DNA of 64,000 nucleotides, from NCBI GenBank assembly GCA_008828725.1, contig MEHQ01003522.1:62001-126000 (forward strand). The letters are read 5' to 3'. Shown here in pieces: positions 46,655-57,870 of the stretch (positions within the stretch are counted from its first letter, which is position 1; each line of letters starts with the position of its first letter). The notes below the pieces were generated by a model that saw nothing but the letters and a program-made list of their open reading frames with translations, was not told where the DNA came from and did not search any database. This DNA is from Saccharina japonica (taxonomy: Eukaryota > Sar > Phaeophyceae > Laminariales > Laminariaceae). The position numbers and the translations under genes are program-made.

Positions 46655-49117
46655 CCCCCAGGTGGTGTGATAATTGTGGAGTTTGACAGAGTCTCCAGGC
46701 GTACAAACGTAACGGGTGTGTTATCTAAGGTACCCCCGGTGATAAAGTGACGGTAACAAAACGAAGTAAAATATATATCACCCGGTGTGCTTATGTGGGG
46801 GTGTGTGGGGGGGTGTGTTGTTTAAGGGGGGTGTGCTTCCCTCCGTGTTATACGGTACATGCTGCTGGTGTCCATGGTACCGGCCTGTAGGTGTACCAGC
46901 AGCAGCAGTGATCGACGGCGTGCAGTCATGCTTTTGAAATGTGTCTGTCTGCATGTCCCACAGCTCTAGAAGCCTAGCTAGTGTGCCCTTTTTTCTGACG
47001 GCCGTTCACCCATGTTCCAACGTTTTGCTCAAATAATATCATAATTCCACGTATTCCGGCTCTTTGTTCAAGACACATAATCTTAAAAATCGACTTGGTG
47101 GCATTTCCCACCAACTATATTTACAGCGATACTATCGCCCTATCTGATGATGGTATAAAACTGGATATGCAGACATTTCATTCGAAAACTTCGTATATGT
47201 CCATATTTGATCAGTTCTATATATGTATTTTGGGACGCAACGGACGGTCGAACTTGAGGCTCGGGTACGTTTACCCAAGGTTTACCTACTATTAATAGAG
47301 CTGGTCGTCCTCGTCAATGTTCCGAGTCGAAACAGTACTAGCAGCCGGTGAAACTACCATTTTCGAATTCGTCTTAGGGTATCAGGGGCATGGATGGGGA
47401 TTCGTTCTCGAGTGAGAGGCACATTTCGTGATGGAAAGGACGTCAGATCGATCTGGCTCCAGATACACAATTTTGACCATAATAACCTGAGCTGTCTAAA
47501 ACTACTCATCGGAATAAGTAAGTCTGAGCATTATTAAGTAGAACCGAAACTGTGTTTTCCGTAGGGAGTGATGAAAAGGGGAAGATCAAGAATATATATT
47601 TACCAGAAACAGTATTGCAACCGGAAAAAAAAGCGGATATTTTTTTGCGGTGCTCGTTATGCGTATGCTCTGTACTGTATCCCGGGAAGGGCCCCTAAAC
47701 CGGGTAATTGGATGGTAATACATGTCCTGGCAATATCCTGGCAGACTGGTGTTTGTTGTCGTGTGTCCCGTATTCCCGAGATATCATAGGCGTACGGCGG
47801 TTTACATATGTATCGCATTGTCATCGTTTATCGAATTATCGAAACTATTACTATTATCGACATAATGAACATTTTTCGGATAAAAATAGTTTGTATATTG
47901 TCTAACGGTATATATAAAGTTTCTGTACGATATCCGAAACTTACTGCAGCTGCTGTCGTCGCAATCCCACGGAGGGTGATGAACACGAAGATACAATACA
48001 GTGGGCTAAAAACATAATCTATCAAGTACTACTGCATACAGCAGCAGTAGTAGACCACTCGCACGCTTTCAGAAACGACACCCTCCCCTTCTCCGTAGCA
48101 CGCGCGATCGAACTTTATTTATCCCACGTACTACTGTAATAGCTCGTGAACAATAAAAATATTTTCAACGGTGTTAGATAGAACAGGTGAACTTCCACGA
48201 AAACAACCAAAATCACACTGCCACACAAGCAGGGCCTAGCCTTACTGGCACGCCTGAATAAAAAACTGAACTGCTGTTGTGCCTGAGACAGGCGTGTCGC
48301 AACTACTACTGCTGTGTTCGTGCCGGTCTTGCCTGAATTTTGCAAGGCAAACGACAGACAGGCACTCGCAAATACAAAAGGACAAAAAAACAAAAGCGAA
48401 TAACCACCACGACCAAAAATAAAACAATTGCGAGGGGTGGTAACACACCAAGCAAAGAAAAATAAAAGTGAACGAAGAAATCAACAAAAAGGGGAACCAC
48501 AGGGCTAGCCGTCCATGAAGCCAGGTATAATTCTTCATATCGTATACGTACTGGTATATTACAGGGACAAAAATGAGAGGCGAAAACGAAAACAAAAACA
48601 CCCGGTACAAGCTACGTGGCATGATGAGTAGAAGATCGATGGATGCAAATGCTACCTCCATCAAATAAGTACTGGAACTGATAGGTAGTGTATACGTATA
48701 TGTACTACGCACGTATGCACAATATATAGCTTTGTGCGGCTGCTGTTTTCCGTTGTACGGAAGGTGCTGTAACAACCCACGGGTTGTTTCATACCGATAC
48801 ATGTAAAAAAAAATGTTGCTTTTACATCCAACATTTCAGGCATTCAACCCCTCAAACCCAAAGTACTTGGAATTTGTATAGGATTTGCGTGGGGGCCTGA
48901 ACAAGTTTCTGAAATATTTAGTGACTGTTTACCCATTGACGCAAATCTACTTAAAATCAGTATATATAGGGTTTGTCTCGGGGCACCGGAAAGGGCTCAG
49001 GCTAGAGCTCAGGCACGTACATGCCCTTAATAAGGAAAAAATAGTTTCCTGAAGTTTCAACTTCCTGACTTTGTGTACGTACTGCACGACACTTTCTTTC
49101 TTTTTATTTTGGTATTA
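46655..49117. other. No recognisable gene
   Basis: Contains the second GGGGTGTG tract (46,797-46,850). A minus-strand frame of 186 codons at 48,242-48,802 is dominated by Phe, Leu, Ser and Tyr because the plus strand is A-rich there. It has no identifiable domain, and I do not call it a gene. Confidence 0.45.
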
Positions 49118-49382
49118 ACGTACTACTACCCTGGGGAGGTTAGGTACCGAGCTACATTGCGGTATGGGGCTAGCCCGACTACCGCAAGCAGGTTGAGACA
49201 AGACAATTCTTGGTCACTCACATATTTGGTGTTCGAAGTCTTATATTTATTATCACGCTGGTCCCGAGGTCAGAGATTTCTGAGACCAGGAGGGAGCAAC
49301 TATAATCGGCTCCATGCGCATTTCATCAGAAACACGCCACCTCAACAATAGAGGGGAGACGGGGATATCATGAATACCATGA
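49118..49382 (+). repeat. 265-bp direct repeat, left copy (LTR-like or dispersed repeat)
   Basis: Matches 62,331-62,595 over 265 bp with roughly 90% identity by eye, in the same orientation. It starts ACGTACTACTA, contains GGTATGGGGCTAGCC and GGTCAGAGATTTCTGA, has the purine run TAGAGGGGAGACGGGG near the end, and finishes ATCATGAATACCATGA. It lacks the TG...CA ends usual for LTRs. Confidence 0.8.
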
Positions 49383-51021
49383 ATCAAGCCCACCCTGAAG
49401 GGCAGTGTATGCAGATGCATAGAAATCAGGAGGGTACAAAATCCATCCAGAAAAATCTGAGAAATGGATCGAAGATACTGTGCTTCACATCCCTCTCCCA
49501 CTCCTCTATAACTTGTAAGGCGAAAGCCTGGCAAATCCGAAGGACAAAAACATAATCTGCAACTCTACAGAAGGATACTCGAGGGAACGAAAGATACGCC
49601 GGCACGCAGTGTTGGCAAGAAAAAGTTTCCAGAGAGTAATATACCGTAAAACTAGACGGCACGAATTTAAGTGTCGTAATGAGTGCTACCACGTATTACT
49701 CCCGGCCTATGATATATGGGGGGGCGACAAAAATACGAGATATTCATGCAGAATGCCAAAAGGGAAAACGAAGACAAAAACTGAAAACAGGGCACCGTAG
49801 TCCACAGACCCAAGGATGATACGCGGCGAGCGATCTTAAAACGAAGTGGTCGGGTGGAGCGGTGCAAAGTAAACGGCCCAAGTGGGAAAATAAGAAGGCG
49901 CTCGATTGTCGAGGTAGCCATGCGGTTTGTGGGAACGACTTGCAGCACACTCAAGGAGAGCAGCGCGGAAATCCCAAAAAACTATTCCGAAACAATAAAT
50001 GCAAAAGTGGTGTTTCGCGCTCGAGCTGGAAGAGGGGGAGCGAAAGAGAAACATTGGGGACGAAAACAAAAACAAAAAAATACGTGAGATCGCTCATACG
50101 GTACCACGCGAGAAACATCGGGGGCGCACGATGGCACGTATTCAGTCGAAAACAAAACGGCATTGGGAAGGGAAGAAAAAGGGAAACATAACTATAGCAC
50201 TCCAAAAACGCTCGAGGGGAGGCAGAAATATTGTTTCCGTGGCAACCAGGAACATAGGACATGCTTGGCCTGCCTCACTTGGTAGCGAGAATGCAGGAGT
50301 GCCGTAAACAAAATGAGACCTATCATGAGAAGAGGCAGCTACGTGGTGCCTAAACCTATAAGTACGGGAGGCAGCGAAGCAAATGAACGGTAAAAAACAC
50401 ATTACTAGTCCGAACGAAAGTGGTCACAGCGGTCCCGCGCGGGAAAGGTGAATACACAGACAGACGGTCAAGGAGGAGACGCGACAACTGAAACAAGGAC
50501 AGGACCAAGTGTTTGGGGGTGCCGCTGAAACCGTTAGAAGTGACGCGCCCGGTATCGACAGATAGAACGAAAATGTCAACCGGGGGTTTCGGAGAAGCTA
50601 AACACAAAAGCAAAATAGTTTCCGAGATGGCAAAGTGGCCGATGGGCTCGCCGAATAGATGGGGCAAAGAGGGGGACACCAAGGCAAACAAAAGAAGGAA
50701 GTATTGCGGCTGACGCAACACCCATGTTGGATACAAGAGCGAGCGACGTGCGGTACAAACAGTCCGACCTCAACAAACGTTTCAGGTCTCAGGCATGAGA
50801 ATACAAAAGTTATTGCGAGAGATGAAATAACGAAATCGTCGAGACGGAGTACCGATATGTCACGGGTAACAAAACCCGGACTATCTACGAAACGCTATTC
50901 GTGCAGACATCTATTGAGTTAGGGGGGCATAACAAAACCTAGAACCCTGAATCCACTACCACCATTACAGCAACATAGTTGGTCGCGGCGGGGCCGGAAA
51001 GCCCGATGCCGCGGGATTCAT
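49383..51021. other. No recognisable gene; A-rich tract
   Basis: A-rich plus strand with repeated GAAAC, AAAACAAAAA and GAAACAT(T/C)GGGG words, especially 49,980-50,200. Frames here have biased composition and no domain. Confidence 0.4.
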
Positions 51022-52338
51022 CTACGTTACGCAAGATTCCATGCTGAAGGGCTCTACCTTGACGAGTTTGAAGGCACCACGAACAACGCTCCGCTCCAGT
51101 GGCTGTAGAGTAATTAGAAGAAGATATTTCGAGCTTGACAGGCCCGGGGTCGTCCAAGAAGCGGACGAGGTATGTGGCGGTTGATGTGGTGTGCGCGGAG
51201 ATTTTCCCGAGCTACCAATGATGATCGCGGGCCTTGTACCAGAAGGGGGCGCCGACGGCAAGGATAGAGCCGCTGAAGCTTTTGATCCGTGCTTGGCACG
51301 TGACCAGGAGGTAGCCGGGAGACAAAAATCGGGCGCCCTGATCTCGTGAGAGTTCTCGCTGGGCAGCACCATGCGACGGTAAAATTGATTTGCCTGTTGA
51401 AGTTGAAGTGGTGTGTCCGCCCAGTACCGGAGAACATGTTGTCGAAATAGTTTGAGGTCCATCTCCCGTTCCCATGATGGGTGGAGGAGACCTTTCCAGT
51501 GGGTTTCGCAAAGGACGGCGACGACGCCGTCCCGACCGCGAACCGACCGGTGGCTGGTGATTTTGTCGATCTCCAGACGTTCGATGGGCACAGTGACATC
51601 GTCCTCGGTGACGTGGTAAGTAGGGGATTTGGAGGTGTAGTTGTTGAGAACGTATGGTGTGAGGCCAGCTGGGAGAATCTGCGGTTGATCTGAGCTGTCA
51701 TGGCGGTTTGCGCAAGGCTCGCAGCGAACCACTGACACGCGACAGGGCACGTCCGCGCCCGGGATGTCGTTGAGGAGATCGAGGTAGAGACGCTTGGCGG
51801 TCAGAGGGCGACCGTCAGGCGTAGCTTCTGCCGGGGAGGGGCCGACGGGTAAGATCTTGAACGGCCCTGTCCAATTGAGCGAGAGTTTCCCTTTGAGGAC
51901 CTTGGCCTTGGTGCCTGCTTGGGCTCCTTGCCGGATGGTAGAGGCGGTGTTGTAGATCCACACCCAACCACCGACGGCGTAGATTTGAAGTTGTTTGAGC
52001 CCGTCGGAAAGCGCAGAATTGCAGCGTTCGACGCGGGCCACGTTCAGGGCGTGTTGTTCGCGAACGAGGGCGAACGAGCGCCGTTGGCGGTCGGTTGCCA
52101 GGTCGACATAGTCGAGCTGGTCTCGAGCCAGGCTTTGGTGTCCACGAGCGTACGGGTGCTCGAAGACGGTGAGGGGTAGGCGAGGGAGACGGCTCATGTG
52201 CACCTCGTTCGGGGCTAGCCCTGTGATGGCACTGACGGAATTGTTATAAGCAAATTCCACGTGCGGCAGATGGGCATCCCAATCATTTTGTTGCTCATGG
52301 ACGACCATGGCGAGCACCTGAGCCATGGTATGATTCAC
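51022..52338 (-). pseudogene. Ty3/gypsy integrase C-terminal part plus chromodomain
   Basis: Open frame of 438 codons that starts inside the integrase core. The first ~45 residues (NDWDAHLPHVEFAYNNS) are the end of the catalytic core. A GPY/F-like module follows (LSLNWTGPFKILPVG, near residues 150-165). The chromodomain comes next (VPIERLEIDKITSHR, then HWKGLLHPSWE and LRYW, roughly residues 250-315). A Pro/Ser-rich tail closes it. Chromodomains of this kind direct integration towards particular chromatin. The apparent first Met is an internal residue; the true upstream part lies in another frame. Confidence 0.85.
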
Positions 52339-52462
52339 GCGCTCGACGCCGCCGTTGCCGTTTAGATGATAGGAGCTTGTCGCTTTATTGCGAATGCCTT
52401 GCAGTTTGTAGATAAGGTGAAAGAGCTTGGAGCAGAACTGAAGGCCGTTGTCAGAGTGGAGA

Positions 52463-52681
52463 CTAACGGGGCATCCACAAAGGGATGTACTTGTTGATCA
52501 GAATGTCCGCGGTGCCCTCGGCGGGATATTCGGTTGCCGCGACGGCGTACATGTCTGCGCGCCGGTTGAAGCGGTCGGTAAAAAAGAGAATGTACGAGTT
52601 TCCTTTGACCGTGACCGGGAGGGGGCGGAAATAGTCGACGCTAATCGCAATGCCAGGTCCCGACGGGAAGGGGAGCGACAT
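52463..52681 (-). pseudogene. Ty3/gypsy integrase core, frameshifted fragment
   Basis: Carries the first catalytic-core region (ISVDYFRPLPV, then LFFTDRFNRRADMYAV). After about residue 68 the frame runs into a stop, and the remainder of the core, with its SDNG and GGVERVNH motifs, continues in a different frame at about 52,470-52,340 and into the downstream ORF. A single-base indel near 52,470 explains this. Confidence 0.8.
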
Positions 52682-52690
52682 GATGGGCCA

Positions 52691-53428
52691 TCAAACTGTT
52701 TGCCTGGACGCCTTGCGAACTTGACACTGAAGACAGTGCCGAAGCCACCATCCTGTGCTCACGTTCATGCCGATCCACCAGTAAAAGCGCTCGAGCATGG
52801 AAAGTGTACGGGAGACTCCAAGGTGACAGGACGCTTTGGCGTGGCAGGCTTGCATAATCCACGGCCGCATGAGAAGCGGTACGTAAATTCGCGTTGGCTC
52901 GTCGTTGAGTAGGCGAGCGGCGCGCCCGGCGGGCGCGCTGGAACCGGTTGCCGGGGAAGGAGTTGGTTTCCGTATCAACAGAAGGGTCCCATCGTCGTCC
53001 GTGTGGAAGCGTCCTTTGTCAGCTGAAGTGCGTATTTCCGACATGGAGGTTCGTTTGAAGGACGGGAGATGAAGGATAAGGTCGTCGGGAAGCACGGAAG
53101 GGCTCCCGAGAAGGATATACCGAATGGCTGCATCACAGGCAGGATCGGAGCGTTGCTCTCGTGCCCAATCCGCGTGGTACTGTTCAACGGAGTTCCGAAA
53201 TTCCAGCTCTGCCGGGGATGGTACCTCTGGGAGGGGAGTTAGGGGGGTGGCGTTCGAGCTTTGCACACCTAGGAGCTGCGGAGAAGGCTCAGTCACGTTG
53301 GTGGCCGGCGGGGCGGTCGCTACGGGTACCGGCGGATGGGGGGGAGCGGGCCTCTCGATGGGGGGGGAGGGCGCTTGTGGCCTATGAAGGCGTCGCGCGG
53401 TAGCTGCTGGTTTTGCAGCTGGTGGCAA
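52691..53428 (-). pseudogene. Ty3/gypsy integrase N-terminal zinc-binding region
   Basis: 245 codons. A Pro/Ala-rich start is followed by a linker typical of the region between RNase H and integrase (REQRSDPACDAAIRYIL). The HHCC zinc-binding domain follows: HAKASCHLG, FYWWIGM, then HCLQCQ near the end. A TGA at 52,691-52,693 interrupts it; the integrase core continues in the same frame immediately after, so this is a point nonsense mutation. Confidence 0.82.
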
Positions 53429-53468
53429 AACGGGGGCCGGGGGGTCGAAACCGTGGTTGACTGGAGGC

Positions 53469-53738
53469 TTAGGATATATAGTGGCGGCGGCTTGGCGCCG
53501 GCGCGTTCTCGTCGAGATGAGTTCCGACGGAACGAGGGAAGGTCGGGCGAGACTGAGAAGTTGAAGGGAGCTGAGGTGGAGCCAGGGGCACTACCGGGCT
53601 AAGAGTCCGGGTGGCGTTCGCTCTTCGCGAGGCTGTCTGATACTGAGAAGGGAATGCCTGAGAACCGAGGTCCCTGGCGTCGCCGAAATAAAATGGCGGG
53701 GGCTTGGGGGTCGAGGGTGAGACAATGTCATCACCCAC
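53469..53738 (-). pseudogene. Retrotransposon gag-like fragment
   Basis: 89 codons, Pro/Ser-rich, containing PKPPPFYFGDARDL, a phrase resembling the start of gag capsid regions in Ty3/gypsy elements. It lies between the larger gag-like ORF and the integrase, in a third frame, so it was probably separated by indels. The capsid domain proper is not recognisable. Confidence 0.4.
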
Positions 53739-53776
53739 GCCAACCGAACCGCTTTGAGGAGCGAGGGCGGAGGAAA

Positions 53777-54688
53777 TTATCGTCGACTACGTAGTGCCTG
53801 AAGTTGGGGCTCGAGCTCCCGGCCCGAGGATTCTGCGGCCTCCACGTCCTTGGCGTTGGTCGCCGTGGCGCCCACGGCCATGGCCACTGCCCTTTCCGCG
53901 GCCGCCAACTGCTGTCCCAGCCTGGCCTTCGTCTCCCGGGCGGTGGCCAACTGACCGATCTCCTTGGTGTGGCGTACGGTGGCCAGGCGGATAGCTTCCC
54001 GGCTGGCCTCGTCCTCGAGGCCGTGTTGGAGGATGAGGGCCTCCTCGTCCATGGTGTGGACTTTCTTAACGGTCATAGGGGCCTTCATAATCATGTCGGC
54101 TTTGAAATCGGGGGGGAGGGCCGCCCATTGCACTGGCGTGATGGCTGCGGAGTAGGCCGCAGGAACGGACTCCGTCACTGGCTGAGCTGCTGAGGCTGCG
54201 GTCGGGCTGCTGACGTGAGGAGGGTCAACCGGCGCCTCCTGCTTGTGTTCGTCAGACGGCTCGTAGTCAACGAGCTCGCCCATCTGGTCGGACTTGGGGG
54301 TGGATGCAGCCATCTGGGAAAATAAGAGAGAAGGTGGAGCATCCGACAGGCAGAGGCGCGAAAGGGAAGGTGCGGACGAAACCGAGGGAAGGTGTGGGCG
54401 TGAAGGGACGGAATCAGTGATCGGAAACGGCACAGGATCGGCACTATAATCAAGTGAGACGGCGCTGGGTGGTTGGTCCAAGCTAATAGAGAGTGAAGAG
54501 GAGCTGACAGGTTGGGCTGCGCTCATTTCATGTTGTAGGGCACCGTTCGAGTGCTCTGTTCTCCGGTGAAGAGTGGATAGCGGAGCCTCACTTTCACAAG
54601 CGGGCAGCAGGCGGCGAGCTCGTGCACGAGCAGCACGTCGAATGCAACGCAGGTCGCGCTGCGAGATTGGGGGAGGGGCATCTACCAA
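53777..54688 (-). CDS. Gag-like ORF of the Ty3/gypsy element (303 aa)
   Basis: Minus-strand ORF with a Ser/Pro/Ala-rich N-terminal two thirds and a helical, Ala/Glu/Arg-rich C-terminus (residues ~215-300) suited to a coiled coil. No zinc knuckle is visible. An internal ATG (MSAAQPVSSSS, near 54,530) could equally be the start. The assignment to gag rests on position upstream of integrase and on composition only. Confidence 0.5.
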   Translation of the reverse strand: MVDAPPPISQRDLRCIRRAARARARRLLPACESEAPLSTLHRRTEHSNGALQHEMSAAQPVSSSSLSISLDQPPSAVSLDYSADPVPFPITDSVPSRPHLPSVSSAPSLSRLCLSDAPPSLLFSQMAASTPKSDQMGELVDYEPSDEHKQEAPVDPPHVSSPTAASAAQPVTESVPAAYSAAITPVQWAALPPDFKADMIMKAPMTVKKVHTMDEEALILQHGLEDEASREAIRLATVRHTKEIGQLATARETKARLGQQLAAAERAVAMAVGATATNAKDVEAAESSGRELEPQLQALRSRR

Positions 54689-54861
54689 GGGTAGAATGTT
54701 GGTGAGCGAGAACGTACTTTGGCGTGAGGGAATAATATCAGAGGTCGGAGAGCCGTCTGGTGGCGGAGAAGGACGTTCTACGGCGTCACTCCTGCATCAG
54801 TGGTATCGAGTACTCGTAGTCGCGGAAAGTACTGCTCTACCGACGGAACGAGTACTCGTAC

Positions 54862-56050
54862 TCATCGCTGGTGCGTGCACCAGGGGTGCCCGTAAGGCAG
54901 GCGTTGCCGAGGCGGTCGGGCCTGGTAGGCAGGTCTCCTGGGGAAGCGAGATATATTCAGATGCTCGTGAGATAAATCTCGTGAAGGGTGCATAGCTGCC
55001 TCAGCCAGAGTCCAGCGAGGGGGTCGCTGGTCGCTTGAGTCGAGAAAGTCAAAACGATTTTCACGACTTGGCGAGAGCGGTCCGGCTCGGTCTGGATCGG
55101 TGGAGGCGGTAGCATCCGTGATCAAGGGTTCGAGAACCGACACGAGCGGGGTGCTACTGCTGCTCTGGCTCATAACTATAGGGTCAGGGGTCGCTGTCCC
55201 GAAGGCCGACACAAGCAAGACGCTATCTCGAGAGCTAGAGAGAGGGGTGCGTACACCTTCGGATGATCGATCCGGAGGTGAGTGCTCTGCGATGTGTGGT
55301 AGAGTCTCGCGGTTTTCGTGCGATTTTTCACCATCCATCGCTTGGACTTCGATTGCGCGTGGCCGCGTAATCGGTGTCGAAGGGACTTCCCGCGCCCAGG
55401 GCTGCAACGTCATGCAGATCTGGCCGTGGTGTCGGGGTGGCATTCTTCTTGTGAGCGGTGGCGGGCTCACTTGAGGAAGCGGTCGCCATTACTTGGGAGC
55501 GTGCAGCTGCAGCAGTCGAATGCGAAAGAGGGTCCGAGGTGGAGACATCTCGAATGGAGCCAGAATTCACCGAGCTCGGCGTGATGCTGTATACGGATGC
55601 CAGCTCGGACAAAGTATTGTCGAGAACCGACGCTACATCAATACGTGGGGTTTGGTCAACAGCAGTAATAGAGTCGTTGGCTACGCATGCGCACGAGGCT
55701 GGCGCTACAGCAGCATCCAAAGCTGGGGGAAGGGTCAGGCCGAGGTCGAGCGGAGAGGCAGCAGCATCGCACTCGCTAGAGGTAGCGGTTACGCTCAATT
55801 CAAGGGAGCCAGACACGGAGGGTAGAAGGCTTCGGGAGCTGACCAACTGGCGAAATTGAGAAGTTGCATATCGAATTTCGGTCAAGTGATGGAGCAATTC
55901 AGTGGGGCTCGTATCTACCCGCAGAGGAAGGACTGCTGCAGGTGCGGACCGGCTATCATCGCTACTACTGCTGTCGCAGCCGGTACCTACTGGGGCTGCG
56001 ACCACCACCGCGTCAGGGCAAGGATCGCCATACGCGAGCCCTGTGGTCAT
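54862..56050 (-). CDS. Ser/Thr/Pro-rich ORFs upstream of gag-like ORF
   Basis: Two overlapping minus-strand frames (56,089-55,328 and 55,470-54,862) of similar composition (many Ser, Pro, Ala, Asp), probably one frame split by an indel near 55,400. The right part overlaps the antisense of the reverse transcriptase fragment, so its real start is probably at or left of 56,050. Likely belongs to the retrotransposon's 5' region; function unknown. Confidence 0.35.
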
Positions 56051-56700
56051 GATACCCACAAAATCGGGCGGGATTCGTCTCACGATCAACTATAAGAAGC
56101 TGAACATCGTCGATGAAGTCTTGGACAAGTTGGGCAGTGACCGGATATTTTCTCTCTTTGACATGGTCTCTTCGTCCCATCAAATCGCGATTCACCAAGG
56201 CACGATCCCCTCACGGCGTTATGCACGCCCACGCGCGTTTCGAGTGGCCTGTCTGGCCACAACAAAGCAGCGCGGCGCCTGGACGGTTCGTCAAGGTTAT
56301 CAACGAGGTTGTCAAAGGCTTAGCCAACGTGGCCGCCTACCTCGATGACGTTATCGTTTTTGATCCGGCCCTGCTGCTCGCGTCCTTAACATTCAGGAGC
56401 TGTTCAAGTAGCTGAGAAAGCATAACCTCAAGCTCTCGCCGTCGAAAGCGAAGATCTGTGCCACCGACACAAAATTACTCGGCTATACAATCTCCCCCGC
56501 CGGCAGTCGCCCGACGGCCTCCATGATCGCAGCCCTCATGAGCATGCCGATATCCCTGGACCTCAACCAACTAAGCCCTATCCTGTAGTCTATATTCTTA
56601 CAGAACATTCCTGGCGGATATGGCCAAAGGGGTCTCTGACCCATCACCTCCTTCCTGAAGCAAGAGGTTAAATTCGTTTTTACGCCTGCTATGGACAACT
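56016..56700 (+). pseudogene. Truncated Ty3/gypsy reverse transcriptase fragment, opposite strand
   Basis: Plus-strand reading across frames gives the RT fingers/palm (SPYASPVVMIPTKSGGIRLT, then INYKKLN and IFSLFDMVSS), the catalytic loop AAYLDDVIVF near 56,345, and thumb-like sequence (KLSPSKAKICATDTKLLGY near 56,440). At least two frameshifts and several stops are present. The 5' end is cut at about 56,016, where it meets the minus-strand element. Orientation excludes it as the missing RT of that element. Confidence 0.78.
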
Positions 56701-56720
56701 ATCGTGTGAAAACTCCAGGA

Positions 56721-57675
56721 AGACGGCGTGGTTGAGGACAACCAGAGGTCGCCCTGGTAGGAATACTTGCCCTCTCCTGCCCAGAACTTTTTGAGAGGCA
56801 AGGAACCGCTAGTAATATGAACCCACGACGTGTGAGTGCGAGTGATTGAGAGTAACCAGAGTGAACCTTCACAGTAGTCGGGCTTGCCCCATACTGTATA
56901 AACTGAGTGCATGATGCCGCGGCCGTGAGGCCGTGGCTTATCTTCACAAATGGCGTCGTCGGCGGGACGACTTGGCGTCCCCTCACCAACCCTAACCCCT
57001 CGCCCGAGTGCGTATGCTGCATGAACTCGCGGCCGAGGCGGTCAACCCTGCGCCCGTACTCGAACTGTTACCCAAGCATTTGGAGCGTTCGATCGAAAAA
57101 GCATCACCGCTCTTACAAAAACCCATAAGAGATGAGAACCACCTCTTATGCGAAATTCCATGAGAGATGATGCTGCTGCGCAATGTGACCTCTCGTTTGA
57201 CGATGCCACACCAGCCCCTAGGACTGACGCTCGCCTACGGCGAGGGAGCTCACAGCTCTCCTCTGCCTTCGGGCCAGCGCAGTAGCATCTTGCTTGTGTC
57301 GCTTTCGGGCCTGACCGCCGATGCTACTACTACTGCTGCGGCTCTCCTGAGCGACTGTGTTGTCACCGACCACGTCGCTCAATACTTCTCGGGAAGGCTG
57401 GGCGCTCCTTGCAAATTCAAGGCGGAATATATATATTTCGCCTGAAGATCGCGACGAGCGGCTGGAGCCCCAACAGCTACGGAGGCTACTTTTCGTTCTC
57501 CTCGAGCCAGAGTTCTGGAGCTGACGCAACGCATGCCCGTCCCGGTGGACTGCCTATCAGGCACACCTACCCACTTAGCGCAGTCGCATCTCGCTTGTCT
57601 CGCCCTCGGGGCCTGACCGCCGGTGCTACTGTCGCTCTCTCGGGCGACCTCTGGTTGTCCTCAACCACGCCGTCT
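56721..57675. repeat. 33-bp perfect inverted repeat bounding ~0.95 kb
   Basis: The 33 bases at 56,721-56,753 (starting AGACGGCGTGGTTGAGGACA) are the exact reverse complement of 57,643-57,675. Similarity fades outside. The enclosed segment includes one copy of a tandemly duplicated unit. Confidence 0.85.
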
Positions 57676-57870
57676 TTCCTTGATTGTGAACGCTGAGCGT
57701 GCCTTGCAAATGTTCTGGTGGAAATGGGAAAATAGTTTGTCGCCAGGTTTAAGCAACCCGCTGCTCGAGCCATCACCAGCGGCCGGTGCTGCTGTTCGTC
57801 CTCCGCGAGCGAGAGCTCCGGGGCTGACGCCCAGCATACTCGCCCAGGTGGTCTGCCTTCCAGGCATATC
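57405..57870. repeat. Imperfect tandem duplication, ~290-bp period
   Basis: CCTTGCAAAT, CCTCGAG/CCGCGAG-(C/A)GAGAG, GGAGCTGACGC and CCAGGTGG/CCCGGTGGACTGCC-T-CAGGCA occur in the same order near 57,410-57,560 and 57,698-57,868. The related CGGGCCTGACCGCC word also repeats at 57,306 and 57,608. Confidence 0.55.

Larger units (their letters stand above)
51022..56089 (-). mobile_element. Decayed Ty3/gypsy (chromovirus-type) retrotransposon
   Basis: Minus-strand order is gag-like ORFs (56.0-53.5 kb), integrase zinc-binding region, integrase core, GPY/F-type C-terminal region and chromodomain. Protease, reverse transcriptase and RNase H are not seen between gag and integrase, where they should lie. 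The integrase frame has a nonsense codon and a frameshift. No matching LTRs were found immediately outside the element. It is a dead or non-autonomous copy. Confidence 0.8.

Noticed and set aside
48242..48802. Minus-strand ORF of 186 codons, very hydrophobic
   Set aside because: Its composition follows from an A-rich plus strand. It has no recognisable membrane-protein family and overlapping frames are similarly open.
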